Positions 1 through 11,317 of a stretch of DNA of 64,000 nt are shown piece by piece (within the stretch, counting starts at the first letter, position 1; every line of letters begins with the position of its first letter). The notes beneath the pieces are model-generated. The model made no database searches. It was given only the letters and a program-made list of their open reading frames with translations, and was not told where the DNA came from. The DNA comes from Anthopleura xanthogrammica (Eukaryota > Cnidaria > Anthozoa > Actiniaria > Actiniidae): positions 3,939,876-4,003,875 of the forward strand of contig OZ025224.1 of NCBI GenBank assembly GCA_964019055.1, written 5' to 3'. A program made the translations under genes and the position numbers.

Positions 1-304
1 GTGCACGAATCGAAAATAGTGGCAAAGCAAAAAGGTCTTTTGTAAATTGTCGAACTCAAACCATGTGATGTTAACATGATGCTCCCTGGAGTATTGTTGC
101 TATATCTTTGTGAATATGAAAACATTGTAAAGAATCAATTCTTCAGAGAACAATGGTTTGAATTGTGCTATTTGCGTATGAAGTTCAGATCTATTTAATT
201 AAGGGGGAAGGGTCACGTAACCTAGTGCAAGGTTTGTTGCTAAGCACTTGTCATTGTTTGCTTTATATTATCTTAGCTGTATGTCTTCTTCTCTCATGTA
301 GCAG
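1..304. other. Upstream flank of the SABATH gene
   Basis: I see no coding exon here. The stretch ends in a pyrimidine-rich tract and a gcag at 301-304 directly before the first ATG. This looks like a splice acceptor, so a 5' untranslated exon may lie to the left or outside the window. Confidence 0.4.
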
Positions 305-3300
305 ATGACCCTTAGAAGCCTGTATGGCGAGGAAGGGTCTGGTTTATATTCAATTCGTAACTTAGCTTGCCATAAAGCAATTCAGGCAGCCATACCGTTG
401 ATGCTGCAACAAGTTAACGCCATTGAACTGGGGAAAGGATCAGTGTTCACAATAGTGGATTATGGGGCAGCTGATGGTGGAACTTCGATGAGTCTTATCT
501 ACACATGCGTCAAAGCAATACGAGAAAAATATGGGGCTGAACTGGCGATCAATGTGAACTACGAGGACCAACCAATCAATGATTTCAAATCTCTGTTCCT
601 AAGAATTCAAGGTATGTTTTGAATATTCGGTAAGATTTAATGTCTTTCAATGAACTGATAAACAAATGAGGCAATATTCATGTTGGGTGGAGGGTAAGGG
701 GGTCATTTAGCACCAAATAGCAATATGTGTGTAAAGTGAGGTCTTCAGATCACTTAATTAACTTGAATTAAGGACGTTCGCGGGCAAATGAGTTTCCCAT
801 GTTTTTTTTTCCTTTCTTGAAACTTTGCATGGTTAAATAAGTTCATTATAGAAGTGGCATGAGCAAACAAAAAATGGGGACCACCGTTATTTTTCATTGG
901 CCCCTCTTGCACTGTCTTTATTCCTCATTATGTAGTTATAACCACTTCCTCTTCCACTCTCCCTTCTCGTCCCCTCCCTCAGCCCTTCACGGATCTCCAT
1001 GTTATGTACCCCCTTCCCCCTTCCCCCTTCCCTCTTCCACTCCCCCTCTCTCAGTCATGGGAAGATCCCTAATGTAATGTCGCCTTTAGGCTCCCATAAA
1101 TTGTAGCCCCTTCCCTCTTCCACTCCCCCTAGCTCCCCCTTCCTGAGCTATGTGAGTACTTTTTTGTTGGCTCCTCTGGGAAGTCCACAGATGTAGTATA
1201 TATTTTCCCCATGGGTAGTGCCCCAACCATTCCCTTTCTCCCTTCCTCATTCCTCAAGGTATTTTTCCTGAAACATCTTGGAATTCCACCACGTTAATCT
1301 TAATTTTACTCTTCAGATTTAATTCCTGGTCCTCGCAGCTTTCTACTGGACTTCCCCAACGTATTTGTCACGGCCAGTGGCACAAGTTTCTACAGTCAGT
1401 GTTTCCCTAGTAATAGCGTTACATTAGGGTTTTCTGCAACATCTATGCATTGCTTGCGTGACAAGCCCTGTGACATAACCGGTGCGTTACTTCACAAATG
1501 GATCACAGTACAAGAAGAAGAGGTGAAATTTAGAAAACAAGCAGAAAAAGACTGGGAGACCATTTTGATGAGAAGAGCTGCCGAGATGATGCCAGGTAAA
1601 AAGTAGAGTGTTACAGCTTGCTGTTGAAACAGATATACGATTTGCCATTCGCTTGAGTATTATAGTGCGACTACTATAACCGGGACCACTAATTAAGATA
1701 GCGAGAACCCGAGAATGTAACCAATCAAAATGTAGAATGAAAACAATGCATTCCAGCTTTGGATAGACGTCGAGCCAATTAGAGACCTGGACTGCACGAG
1801 TTGTTTACACCATCGTATTTTTCTCATGGGAATTTCTCATAGGAATTTCTCAATGTTGAAATGCTATTGTTTTTTCTGGTCTCTGATTGGTCTACTAGCC
1901 AAAGTTGGAATGCATTGTTTTCATTCTACATTTTGATTGGTTCGAGATCGCTGTCTAAGTAGTAGTCGCACTGTAATTATTTGTTCTGCCTCATCTTAGG
2001 AGGGAAAATGGTTCTTGTACAAATGGCTGTGGACGACCAAGGCCAGTTTACTGGTAACACAAAAGATACAACTATTAGCGTATATGCTTTGTTATCAAAA
2101 CTTTGGTCAGAATTTTCAGAAGAAGGAATCATTACAAAGGTGAGCGAGCAGAAAGACTTTGTTACACTGGGTGTTAACCATTTACAAAAAAAATCCGGAA
2201 ATTCCGGTTGGGATAACTGGTTTTTAGCTTCTTCAAATCCGTTTGGAATTCGAGGGTTCCATTAACAACCAAAACCCCAGAATCCTACCCCAGGGCTTTG
2301 CCACTGGCTGTGATTGATGAGGGTCTGGAACTAGTATGAAACTGCATGGAATGTGTCAATGGTACACGAATCGAACATTCGGAAATCCCGACCAGGAAAA
2401 GAGGTCTACCTTTTTAGACGATCCGATAATTTCGGGAATTTTCCACTTGGTCGAGCCAAAATAGAGTTTATCAAATGCCTACCAACTGAAATGTTCGGAT
2501 TTTTTTCATAAAACCACAGTTCAGCTCTGCTCTCCTTTTTCTTTTTTCATCGAAACTTGACATTCTCTGTTCCAACAGGACGAATTTACCAAAACAAACT
2601 TCATCGCTTACTTCAGAACGATAGATGAGTACAAGAAGCCATTCAACTGCCCTGACTCGTCTGTTGTCAAAGAAGGTCTTGAGTTGGTTTCCATAGAAAC
2701 GAAAATCACACCTTGTCCATATAAGGAAAAATGGAACAAAGAAAAGGGAGATGCCAAAGAACATGCGAAGGACTACGTTGAATACATAAGGATATGGAGT
2801 AACAGTACATTTTTGTTAGGTGTGAAGTTTATTATGATAAATATTTCCATGTATTTAGAACAAGTCAAGCCATCATCTATCATACACATCTTACTCACTA
2901 TGTTGCACCTGATTGGCTCAGAACGTACACACAGTCAATCCCTGAAAGCGTGCAAAAACGGCCTGTCATTACAATTCTTATATCAATAGGTTTTTTTCGA
3001 CATCCAACGATCCATCCCTCCATCCCTCCATCCCTCCATCCCTCCATCCCTCCATCCCTCCATCCCTCCATCCCTCCATCCCTCCATCCCTCCATCCCTC
3101 CATCCCTCCATCCATCCCTCCCTCCATCCCTCCATCCCTCCCTCCCTCCATCTCTCCATCCCTCCATCCCTCCATCCACCTATCCACCCATCCACTCCTA
3201 AAAAGGATGACCCCTCCTATTTGGTTTTTGCAGGTCTTTCCGATTCTCGTACAGATCAAGAAAAGTCAAGAATAGTAGACGCGCTATATCAGCGTTATGA

Positions 3301-3382
3301 AGCTCTTGTCACCAAGGACCCAAAGGATCATGGGGTAGATTACGTACATGCGTATCTTGTTATACAGAAGCGGCGTTATTGA
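305..3382 (+). CDS. SABATH-family SAM-dependent carboxyl methyltransferase (5 exons)
   Basis: Predicted to transfer a methyl group from SAM to a small carboxylate or similar acceptor; family members methylate salicylate, jasmonate, xanthines and related compounds, and the substrate here is unknown. Exons are 305-611, 1317-1595, 2000-2139, 2579-2819 and 3234-3382. All junctions are GT/AG and the frame stays open, giving about 371 aa, the usual family length. Visible motifs: an N-terminal GLYSIRN like the family's SY..N region; the SAM-binding loop DYGAADGGT at residues 52-60; [14 protein letters not shown] at 85-98, equivalent to the plant LND.P.NDFN.LF block; exon 2 [15 protein letters not shown] followed by a [11 protein letters not shown] block, matching plant GSFYGRLFP..S; and exon 3 [10 protein letters not shown], the family's GG.MVL strand. 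Exon 4 carries the mobile-cap region. No signal peptide is seen, so it is probably cytosolic. The start is the first ATG after the acceptor. Intron 2 holds a MITE and intron 4 an 8-bp minisatellite. The exon 4 donor is the least certain boundary. Confidence 0.9.
1654..1975. mobile_element. Foldback MITE in intron 2 of the SABATH gene
   Basis: Two arms of about 140 bp are inverted copies; each begins with AGTGCGACTACTA and contains a CCAATCAAAATGTAGAATG block. There is no coding capacity. The long terminal inverted repeats suggest a non-autonomous DNA transposon. Confidence 0.75.
3012..3196. repeat. (CATCCCTC)n minisatellite in intron 4
   Basis: About 20 copies of an 8-bp unit, with CATC and CTCC variants at the edges. 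It lies between exons 4 and 5 of the methyltransferase gene. Stop-free frames on both strands come from the periodicity. Confidence 0.95.
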
Positions 3383-3679
3383 CGTTATATTAGTTCATTA
3401 GTTCAAACACTCATTTCATTGTTTCATCGTGAGATCATGATACTCCGAGAAAACAAATGATCCCGAGGGGCAAATGTGTGGAATTCTTGATAAAACAAGA
3501 AGCAATAATGATATAGCTTCTCCAACTCATTTCAATATATTCATTGTAAGACAAAACATAGTGATTGTCATTTTTTCTAGTATTACCATGAGAAAGATCA
3601 TAGTTCATTTTCTCTGGGTATTATTTATATTTTATGTATAATGACCACAAAAAATAATGCAGATAAAGGTTTCAAACTC

Positions 3680-3823
3680 AATGCACCCTTCTCAAAGTTA
3701 TCTTGGATGCGAGGCTAACATAAAACACAAAATAAATCACACCTTTTCTCGATGGAATTTGTGGCATTTCTTTTGTGTTCCATGTTAGCCTCGCATTCAA
3801 GATAATTTTGAGAAGGGTGCATT
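3680..3823. repeat. Inverted repeat, 45-bp arms
   Basis: ATGCACCCTTCTCAAAGTTA at the left recurs inverted at the right (AATTTTGAGAAGGGTGCAT), and the arms extend through a GCGAGGCTAACAT block. The spacer is about 55 bp. This is a foldback element in the gap between two convergent genes. Confidence 0.7.
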
Positions 3824-3936
3824 CTCGTATAGCATACAGTTACCACTAAGTATCGATATATTTATGATGGTTTTAATATTTCCCTTTAGAAATTATTCAC
3901 AAATCATTCATGATTAAATATGATTTTTATGTCAGT

Positions 3937-4437
3937 CTTTACCATAGTTAATGGAGTGGAATGGTTTGGAAACCTATTGTTCTAGGCTTTTGTTTGGCGA
4001 GCGATGTTGAAATGTACCATCACGTGATACTCACCGTGCACAATGAACGAAAGCAAGTCTGGCTGAAAATACTAGCTTCCGTACTATTTTTATGTACGAA
4101 CATTTTGAAAGGGTAAAATTTTCATGCTAAGATTACAAAGAAGGGGATAAATAATTCCGCGCAGATACAGTTTAGTTACTAGATGATGAATAAGAAAGCG
4201 TATAAAAAGGAGATTTCCTTTTCAATAAACAAATACTCTCTATCTTATAGGATACCTATTTTATAGCATTTTTGAGAAAATAATCGTCTGTATATTCCCT
4301 TATTTACTATGAACTGCAACTTGTCCTTCTCTGTGCACGGTCAACATCATATAACAATAAAACAAATTGAACAAAAACCTAGAACAATAGGTTTCCAAAC
4401 CATTAATTCCACTCCATTAACTAAGGTCTTTACTATG
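3937..4437. mobile_element. Foldback element just 3' of the 12-Cys gene
   Basis: The arms at about 3937-4005 and 4366-4437 are inverted copies of a block containing GTTAATGGAGTGGAAT and GGAAACCTATTGTTCTAGG. The element ends about 40 bp beyond the stop codon of the minus-strand gene, so that gene's 3' UTR probably reads into it. Confidence 0.7.
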
Positions 4438-4477
4438 TAATGTTTTACTTGATCTAATACATGGGATACGTGCTCGT

Positions 4478-7400
4478 TTAGCAATTTGGCATCACTCCTT
4501 TCCTTTGCTTGAACATTTTTACCAGTGTCTTCGCCACCTTCTTGACAGTGTTGAGGAAATGCTTGTAGATTTTGGCTTTGCAGGAATCCTTGTGGTTTTC
4601 GTAGCACGTAAGAAAGTTCTCAACTCCAAAGCACATCTTGGGGTTTGACTTCAAATCTTCAGCCATTTGAGAGGTACATTTGCGGTGTATATCAGCGGCA
4701 CAGTCTGAATAGCTATCAACGTCTAGAAAATTGACAAATGGGCGACTTGCATTAGCAGGTCACGTGACCCTACCTCTTATTCGCAGGTATCAAAACAAGC
4801 AGGGAACTGAAAACGAATTTGATTTATTCACGAACAGATCCCAACAAAAGTAAGAGCACATAAAAGTTAATTGACCATGTTTGGGCGAATTTGAAACGAA
4901 ATTACGATATTTTAAACATTTCTAAAAACACAGAGAAAGTATGTATGGCTTTTATGTGTGTACATTTCTTAATTTATAATTTTGGCAGTGTTTGAATGAC
5001 CATAACATTGTTTCCATAAGGTCAAACATCCTGAAACGTTTCAAATTAGTTTTTCAAACTCGGACCCAGTCGCTTGTTCGTTTTGTTTCTGGTTTTCACA
5101 GTCGCCATTTTGTTTGAATCGATTAGTTAACGAAAGACTTGTCATTTTATTAGTGCATCCCTCGGTTATATTAAACAACTTTTTGTTATTTCATTCTCTT
5201 GGAAATTAGTTGCAGTGAGGACACTCGAACCATGAACACTTGATTTTTTAAATATTTTTTATTAGTTTATGAATTTTCTACTGCTTCAAACCTTCTGAAA
5301 ATGAAGCACTGAACTCAAATAATCTTATTGTTCAAAATAAATCATATTTCCAATCGATTCACACAAGGGATAAAGGAGAGAAAAAAAAGTATGAAAACCT
5401 CAAAGTGTTCACGGCTCGAGTGTCCTCACTGTAAAACCGGCCAACGATTCGTACATAAAAAGCCCCTTCTCCAAAAACATGGCAGTAAATTCAAATCAGT
5501 TTAATTTGAATTTTTAAAAAAACCTATGCGAGCACTAGAAAAAGTACCTTTACTTTAATAACCCAACAAAGATTCGTTATTTCAGGTGTTTTGTCGGCCA
5601 AGAAAAATTAAAGGGGCTATAATGTCACCGTGTAATGGGGGACTGGACACTAGCTTCAACTTGAAAACGCTGCCTAAAAAGTAGTACATAAACTGAAGTA
5701 TATACCTACCAACACCCATGATGTTTTCAATCTTCTTGCGGTATTTCTTATTGGCTGATAAATGATGAAGAAAGGGAATGTCACAAAGTAAGGATGGATT
5801 TAGGATGGGGTAAAGGGCACCCCCTCCCCCACCCCCTTTAGTTTCGGATGCAATTTTGAACCCCCCGATTTACACTTTTTTTTTTTTTTTTTTTGGTCCT
5901 AAATATTTCCAAAACGCAGGAAATAGCATCTTTGCAAACCATATTTTAAAAATTTCACCTCCTGTAGTTTTTGCATAGTCAGCGGTAAGGTTTCTCTAAC
6001 ACCCCCCCCCCCCCCTCCCCCTTCTCAGATTCTTGGAACCGCCGCTGTAAAGTCTAAGGAAGAGGATTTATAAACTAAGCAGGAGAAAGAGAAGGAGAAG
6101 AAATGTGTCCAGAGAGGAGAAAAGGGGTGTGGTAAGGAGAAAAAAGCAAAAGCGTCTTTTTCATCGAATGAAAACTGAATCTAAAATCAAAACTGCAATT
6201 TATACTTTAAATTTGATAAAAGTATAATATTTTGAGGAAAAAGGAAAATCAACGGTATTTCCATGTAATTTTCCCTCAACTTTTAAACAGCAGCTCAAAC
6301 TCTTTACAACATGGTGTTCAATTTGCAATTGTGAGTTATGTGTGTCTACTAACCATGCAGAGGGTCCTGAAAGGGTATGAATGGGAGCTGGGATTTGCCT
6401 TTTTTTAGGCTGGGAAAATAGGTTTTCATGCACTGGGACTGGGATTTAGCCATTATTGGGATTGGGATTTTGCAAAATCTCTAACTCCGTCTATAACTCG
6501 GACTGAGATTTTGGGACCAGGATTTGCAAAAATTTGGGCTTGGAAATGGGATTAGGACCTCTCTTCAAGACCCTCTGTATTGTGCCTAGTATTTTTTCAC
6601 TGGCCAAGTAAAAAAAACACGGTATTATGCATTGTAGTTTCTAACGTACCTTGGACTTTGTTCTGTAAAGACCAAAGGTCATGATTACGACAAACATCCA
6701 GGGTCTTATCCATGATCATGTGCTGAAGGATCATGTAGCGATCGAGGTCCAAGAACTTACCAAAACATGGGGAAGCACTCAAACAGTGGGCGTAAGCCTG
6801 TACGATATAGGTAAAATGATAATGAGGATAATGAGGATAATGAGGATGATGAGGATGATGAGGATGATGAAGAAGTTTTAATGAAGAAGTTTTAATTTCT
6901 ATACGTTTTTGTTGCTTGGTAATTGTATTAAGTGTTATAAAGTGTTTCATCAAGAAAATGCTTCCATCCATATCCCTCCCTCTAACCAAACATACACGAA
7001 TACATCCATACCATCCATTAGTCCATCAATCTATCTATCCATCCTTCTTTCCATCCATCCATCCATCCATCCATCCATCCACCCACCCACCCACCCACCC
7101 ACCCACCCACCCACCCACCCACCCACCCACCCACCCACCCACCCACCCACCCACCCACCCACCCACCCACCCACCCACCCACCCACCCACCCACCCACCC
7201 ACCCACCCACCCACCCACCCACCCACCCATCCATCCATCCACCCACCCATGCACCCATGCACCCATCCATCTATCCATCTATCCATCCCTCCCTCCCTCC
7301 CTCCCTCCATTCATTTATCCATCCATTTATCCATCCATTTATCTATCTATTTATCCATCCATTTATCCATCCCTCCATCCCTCCATTATCCACATCAATC

Positions 7401-7652
7401 AATTCACCGTAGAATGGGTACGTGAAAAGGCACGACGAGTAACTTAATTTCTACCTGAAATCCATGACAGTAAACGTTTTCTGGCGGTGGAACAGGAATC
7501 TTGAAGCTCGACATAAATACACTGTTGCATTTCTCCAGCTCAGTGTACTCACAGGGTTTGTAAGTATCACCTGCCACTAAGGTGTGCGCCATCAGCAAAA
7601 GAGCTGCACCGGTGATAATGAACAAGGGCATTGCGAAGGTAATAGACTGCAA
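4478..7652 (-). CDS. Secreted 12-cysteine protein of unknown function (4 exons)
   Basis: Not recognised as a named family. Exons, in transcript order on the minus strand, are 7652-7455, 6797-6650, 5754-5710 and 4722-4478. GT/AG junctions and phases (0, 1, 1) agree and give 211 aa. Residues 1-27 form a signal peptide with core [20 protein letters not shown]. The mature part has 12 Cys: three from exon 1 (C.YTELEKC spacing, then YC), three from exon 2 and six from exon 4, ending in a lysine-rich C-terminus that finishes PNC. The C-x6-C start and paired downstream cysteines loosely resemble the nematode-type DUF19 (T20D4.11-like) extracellular fold; this is a guess from cysteine layout. No transmembrane segment follows the signal, so it should be secreted. 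Introns contain a MITE and large CCCA/ATCC arrays. Exon 3 is only 45 bp and needs transcript proof. Confidence 0.78.
5210..5434. mobile_element. MITE with CAGTGAGGACACTCGA ends
   Basis: The terminal inverted repeats are about 35 bp (CAGTGAGGACACTCGA...GTGAACACTT). The left TGCAGTGAGG mirrors the right CCTCACTGTA. It lies in the last intron of the 12-Cys gene, and the TA-flanked ends suggest a Tc1/mariner-type MITE. Confidence 0.7.
5783..6055. repeat. C-rich, low-complexity probable element remnant
   Basis: Contains runs of C, T and CCCTCC. The ends resemble a degraded hAT-type GGCGGATC terminus, but the match is poor. Confidence 0.3.
6815..6871. repeat. 9-bp tandem repeat (GATRATGAG)n
   Basis: Six copies, three GATAATGAG followed by three GATGATGAG, directly upstream of exon 2 of the minus-strand gene. 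Confidence 0.9.
7020..7400. repeat. Compound ATCC / CCCA / CTCC microsatellite
   Basis: A pure (CCCA)n core at about 7080-7230 is flanked by (CATC)n and (CCTC)n stretches. It is in intron 1 of the 12-Cys gene. Apparent Trp/Gly- and Pro/His/Thr-rich reading frames here are artefacts of the repeat. Confidence 0.97.
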
Positions 7653-7729
7653 TCAACAGATTCATTTTGTTAACCTTGATCGTGAAGTCAGGGGAGAGAA
7701 AAACATCAAATTTTAACACGAACCCCAAA

Positions 7730-7925
7730 ACAACCTCAGCTCTGGGCTTATCAAACGCAGGGCACGGCTAACTCACAGATCGAAGCCTGGAACAACCTCT
7801 GAGCTGATCTAAGTCAGGGCATGGCTAACTCACAGATCCAGCCCCAAAACAACATCAGCTCTCGGCTTATCAAACGCAGGGCACGGCTATCTCACAGATC
7901 CAACCCTGAAACAACCTCTGGGTTG
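7730..7925 (-). repeat. 57-bp SINE-tail repeat, about 3.5 diverged units
   Basis: Units carry CTGAAACAACCTCTGGG, GTCAGGGCAYGGCTAACTCA and CAGATC blocks of the 57-bp family described at 10826. The relation to the SINE tail is on the minus strand. The units differ from each other more than those at 10.8 or 47.7 kb. Confidence 0.85.
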
Positions 7926-8316
7926 ATGTAAGAATTAAAATAAAACATTAGATGATATGAAAATAACAGGCACTTAGCACTTATCAACTCACTTGTTATT
8001 TGGTTCTTCGAAAATTCGTAAGGAAAGAATAAAAGAGCAAAAAACCCTAGAACTATGAAAACGACACCTAACAGCTGATACAATATTTTGTTCAGCACGC
8101 GCGAATTTTCGTTTCGATTTAACGAACGAAGAACGTCAAGTAAAAAACGGCTGAAAAAACATTGAAGGTCTTGTTATGCCTACTTGCAGCCAATAAATTA
8201 TCAGTCTTGTATTCAAGGCCAGCTACCACAGGAAGATAAACCATGATTTAGTCAATTGTTTTTCAACATCTGCCCCCTGTTATTATAGAAAACTGGTTTA
8301 ACTGGTTTCTGGATAG

Positions 8317-8412
8317 TGCCGAATGCAAACGTTGAATTTCACATGACGTGAGCCGAACCTAATGACATCAAAGTAGGCCGCCTTGTTTTCAATACGTTCG
8401 GCTCATGTGTTT
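8317..8412. mobile_element. Short MITE (GTGCCGAATGCAAACG family)
   Basis: Begins GTGCCGAATGCAAACGTTGA and ends ATACGTTCGGCTCATGTG. Related copies are at 18648-18934 (with an insertion) and 19243-19363. There is no coding capacity. Confidence 0.65.
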
Positions 8413-9369
8413 ATTTATATTTATTAGGAATATTTACACAGGTGGTGTCCAATTCAGCTGAGGCTGGTTTAAATGGAGACCTGTATAACAAAAAATGAAA
8501 AAAAAAAAGAAAAAAAAAACGTATTACATGCTATCTATCTCTTCCAAATAGCCCATCACTCTTTCCTTTTATTTGCAGCTATATTAGTCTGCTCTCCTTC
8601 CCACCTTCCTAGGCCTGGTCTGCTATATGCTTGATATTTTTGTGAGACTACAACCAATAAAGTTGTAAGATAAAAAAAAAAAAACTTCTGGATACATACT
8701 CTTAGCCGGAATTAGTCTGGAGGGGCCATCTTTTACAATAATAAACTAATTTTGTTTTATAAAATGGCAGTAAATGGCCTATTTTTGTAAACGAGCTTTT
8801 TTCTCAGGTGATCGGAATCTTTAGATATTTAATTTTCTCTCTTTGTTTAACTTATGGTCCCTAGACCTCGTTTCCATTCGTCTGTCTTAACTCATTTCCG
8901 GCTTAGAGCGTAAGGTTGTACATGTACCCATCCATTATTTGGACGCCTTGGGCAATTCTACCGGATTTTCCTTTTCTCGTTGCCAAAATTAATGGCTGGG
9001 CTATGAAATACTTTTCGAATTTCAGCACTGAAACTTTGGCAATTTTCTTACGCGTTTTTCTAAAAATGCCACTAAATTCTTCTTCAGATCTAAACGCTTA
9101 CTTAAGAAAAATTAAATTCTTAAAAGACTCGATATTTTTTTTGTATCACTTATGCAAATTGCTAGCGATAGTTAACTTTATTTCCTCATCTCCTGAACAA
9201 AATCAACATAGTCAATTTTGTTAGTTAATCTGTTCAAATGTACACACTCATTTCCGTACAAACAAACAAAGAAAACTTCTCACATATGACCTAAATTAAT
9301 AACGGCAAATCTTCACTGAAGATCATAGAATTATTCAAAACCGTCCTTGTTTAACACCCAGAATAGCGG
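8413..9369. other. Gene-free AT-rich stretch
   Basis: A-runs, T-rich segments and one short unsupported open frame at 8916-9224. I see no recognisable gene. Confidence 0.4.
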
Positions 9370-9479
9370 CGAGTGGTTAACATACCTATGGCAATTGTGC
9401 CTCGATCGACTGGAGTAGTAGATATTTAAAAGTTAAATTTTCGTGAAGGGAGGAAATCCCTTATATTCATGACTACGTA

Positions 9480-10200
9480 AAGTGTCTTGAATTGACGCCA
9501 TTCACGATATAATCCAAGAACCTGCAGAAATTTACACTCAACGAAGACAAATGCAAGGAAATGCGCATTGATTTCTCTAAGTCTTAGTCGAATTAATATA
9601 GTCCTCTGACGATAAATAGTAAAGATTAACTTGAACTGGTTCGACAAGTGAAAGTCCTAGGTATAATGATCTGTAAGGATTTGAAATGGAACTGTCACGT
9701 GGACTTTGTCATCAAAAAAGCATCGAAACGTATGTATTTCATAAATGCCAAGGTCTCCACGTCAGACATGGTTAGTTTGTACCTTACGTGTACTATTCGT
9801 AGTGTTGTTGACTACGCATCACCCGTATTTCATTATGCTTTACCATCATATCTCAGCGATGACATTGAACGAATTCAGAAGCGCGCTTTGTCCATCATCC
9901 ATGGCCTTGATCTATCATACAGCGAAAGAATGGAAGCTTCCAAGTTGAAATCTCTTGCGTGCTGCAGACAAGTGTTATGTGAGAAACTTTTGATGGACAT
10001 TATCAAAGATCCAAGCCACAAGTTATATTAATAATCTTCTTCCTGCATTCAACGTTAACACAAGATACTTTTTAAGGAACAATAGACTTTTTATTGAACC
10101 ACGTTATGGTACTGAACGTTTTAAGAAATCTTTTTTTATGGCTTTTATTAGGAACTTATAATATTTTCCAAACGTTTTTCTTATTTCACCACTCTCATGA
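9480..10200 (+). pseudogene. Non-LTR retrotransposon reverse transcriptase, C-terminal relic
   Basis: The longest open piece, 9648-10031, begins VKVLGIMICKDLKWNCHVD and continues IKKASKRMYFI, DYASPVFHYALP and ERIQKRALSIIHG. These are the typical downstream part of reverse transcriptases of CR1/Jockey/L2-like non-LTR elements. Upstream, from about 9480, the same protein can be followed in broken frames (EDKCKEMRIDFSK). Downstream, the piece NNRLFIEPRYGTERFKKSFF at about 10080-10135 is the usual C-terminal end, reached after a stop at 10031. Frameshifts and stops show it is dead, and the 5' part including the catalytic YADD region is not present. It ends in an (ATT)n tail, consistent with a target-primed insertion. 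Confidence 0.85.
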
Positions 10201-10229
10201 CTGCAATATTGGTTGTCAATAAAACTACT

Positions 10230-10231
10230 AC

Positions 10232-10286
<55 letters not shown>

Positions 10287-10301
10287 ATTATTATTATTAT
10301 T
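10230..10301. repeat. (ATT)n microsatellite tail
   Basis: About 24 ATT units with one interruption, immediately 3' of the reverse transcriptase relic. Probably the element's 3' tail. Confidence 0.95.
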
Positions 10302-10825
10302 AAAAGTTTGTTTTTGTGGAGGGTGGAAAGCTTAACAGGAGCTGAGGATCTGCAGAAACCTCTCCGAGAGGAAAGAACCAACTAGCAACTCTACTCACAA
10401 ATTGGAAGGTCGCGCATTAGAAACGCTGACACCACCCGTGTGCTTCCTCATCTTCCTGAGATGTGGATCCTGAGATGTTATCATAATCGTGTGGTTTGTT
10501 TAAGTTAGCAGGGGATGCGCATTCTAAGCTAAGCCTCTTTGTAACTATTGACTCTATTCAAGACTAAAAATTATTTGATTTGTTTTTTTTCGAACGTAAG
10601 ACTTTGAGTCAATTTATCAAAGAAAAACTTTGACAAAAGAGGAAGAAGAATTTAGAGGAAAAGAAGAAGGAAAAAAAAACCAAACATTTTTTATTAACTT
10701 GCAAATTTATGAAATGTTTGAACATACTATTCTGACCAGCTAATAAGCTATTCAAGTGGGAAATGAACGGAGCAGCTATATTTACCCGGCCTGGAAAACC
10801 AAATTATATTAATTTCATCGAATCC

Positions 10826-11236
10826 TGAAACAGCCTCTGGGCTGATTAAAGTCAGGGCATGGCTAACTCACAGATCGAACCCTGAAACAACCTCTGGGCT
10901 GATGAAAGTCAGGGCAAGGCTAACTCACAGATCGAACCCTGAAACAACCTCTGGGCTGATTAAAGTCAGGGCAAGGCTAACTCACAGATCGAACCCTGAA
11001 ACAACCTCTGGGCTGATTAAAGTCAGGGCAAGGCTAACTCACAGATCGAACCCTGAAACAACCTCTGGGCTGATTTAAGTCAGGGCAAGGCTAACTCACA
11101 GATCGAACCCTGAAACAACCTCTGGGCTGATTAAAGTCAGGGCATGGCTAACTCACAGATCGAACCCTGAAACAACCTCTGGGCTGATTAAAGTCAGGGC
11201 ATGACTAACTCCACACAGATCAAACCCTGAAACAAC
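10826..11236 (-). repeat. 57-bp tandem array, about 7 units
   Basis: Near-identical 57-bp units: ACCCTGAAACAACCTCTGGG, CTGATTAAAGTCAGGGCAAG, GCTAACTCACAGATCGA. The spacing of TAACTCACAG is exactly 57 bp between 10921 and 10978. On the minus strand the unit matches the tail of the SINE at 25815 (GTGCCCTGACTTTAATCAGC). No SINE head adjoins this array. Confidence 0.95.
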
Positions 11237-11317
11237 CTCGGAAATAAATTATTTTATGGTTGAAGAAACATCTAGTTAATAATGATCAAGATACTAAACT
11301 ACAAAACAACACTTAAC

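Noticed and set aside
6909..7425. Pro/His/Thr-rich and Trp/Gly-rich frames of about 80-170 aa
   Set aside because: Artefact of the CCCA/ATCC array in intron 1 of the 12-Cys gene.
9426..9647. Minus-strand 73-aa frame
   Set aside because: Antisense to the decayed plus-strand reverse transcriptase relic.
10826..11236. CRISPR-like appearance of regular 57-bp units
   Set aside because: The units are contiguous with no variable spacers, and the genome is eukaryotic; it is an ordinary tandem repeat.
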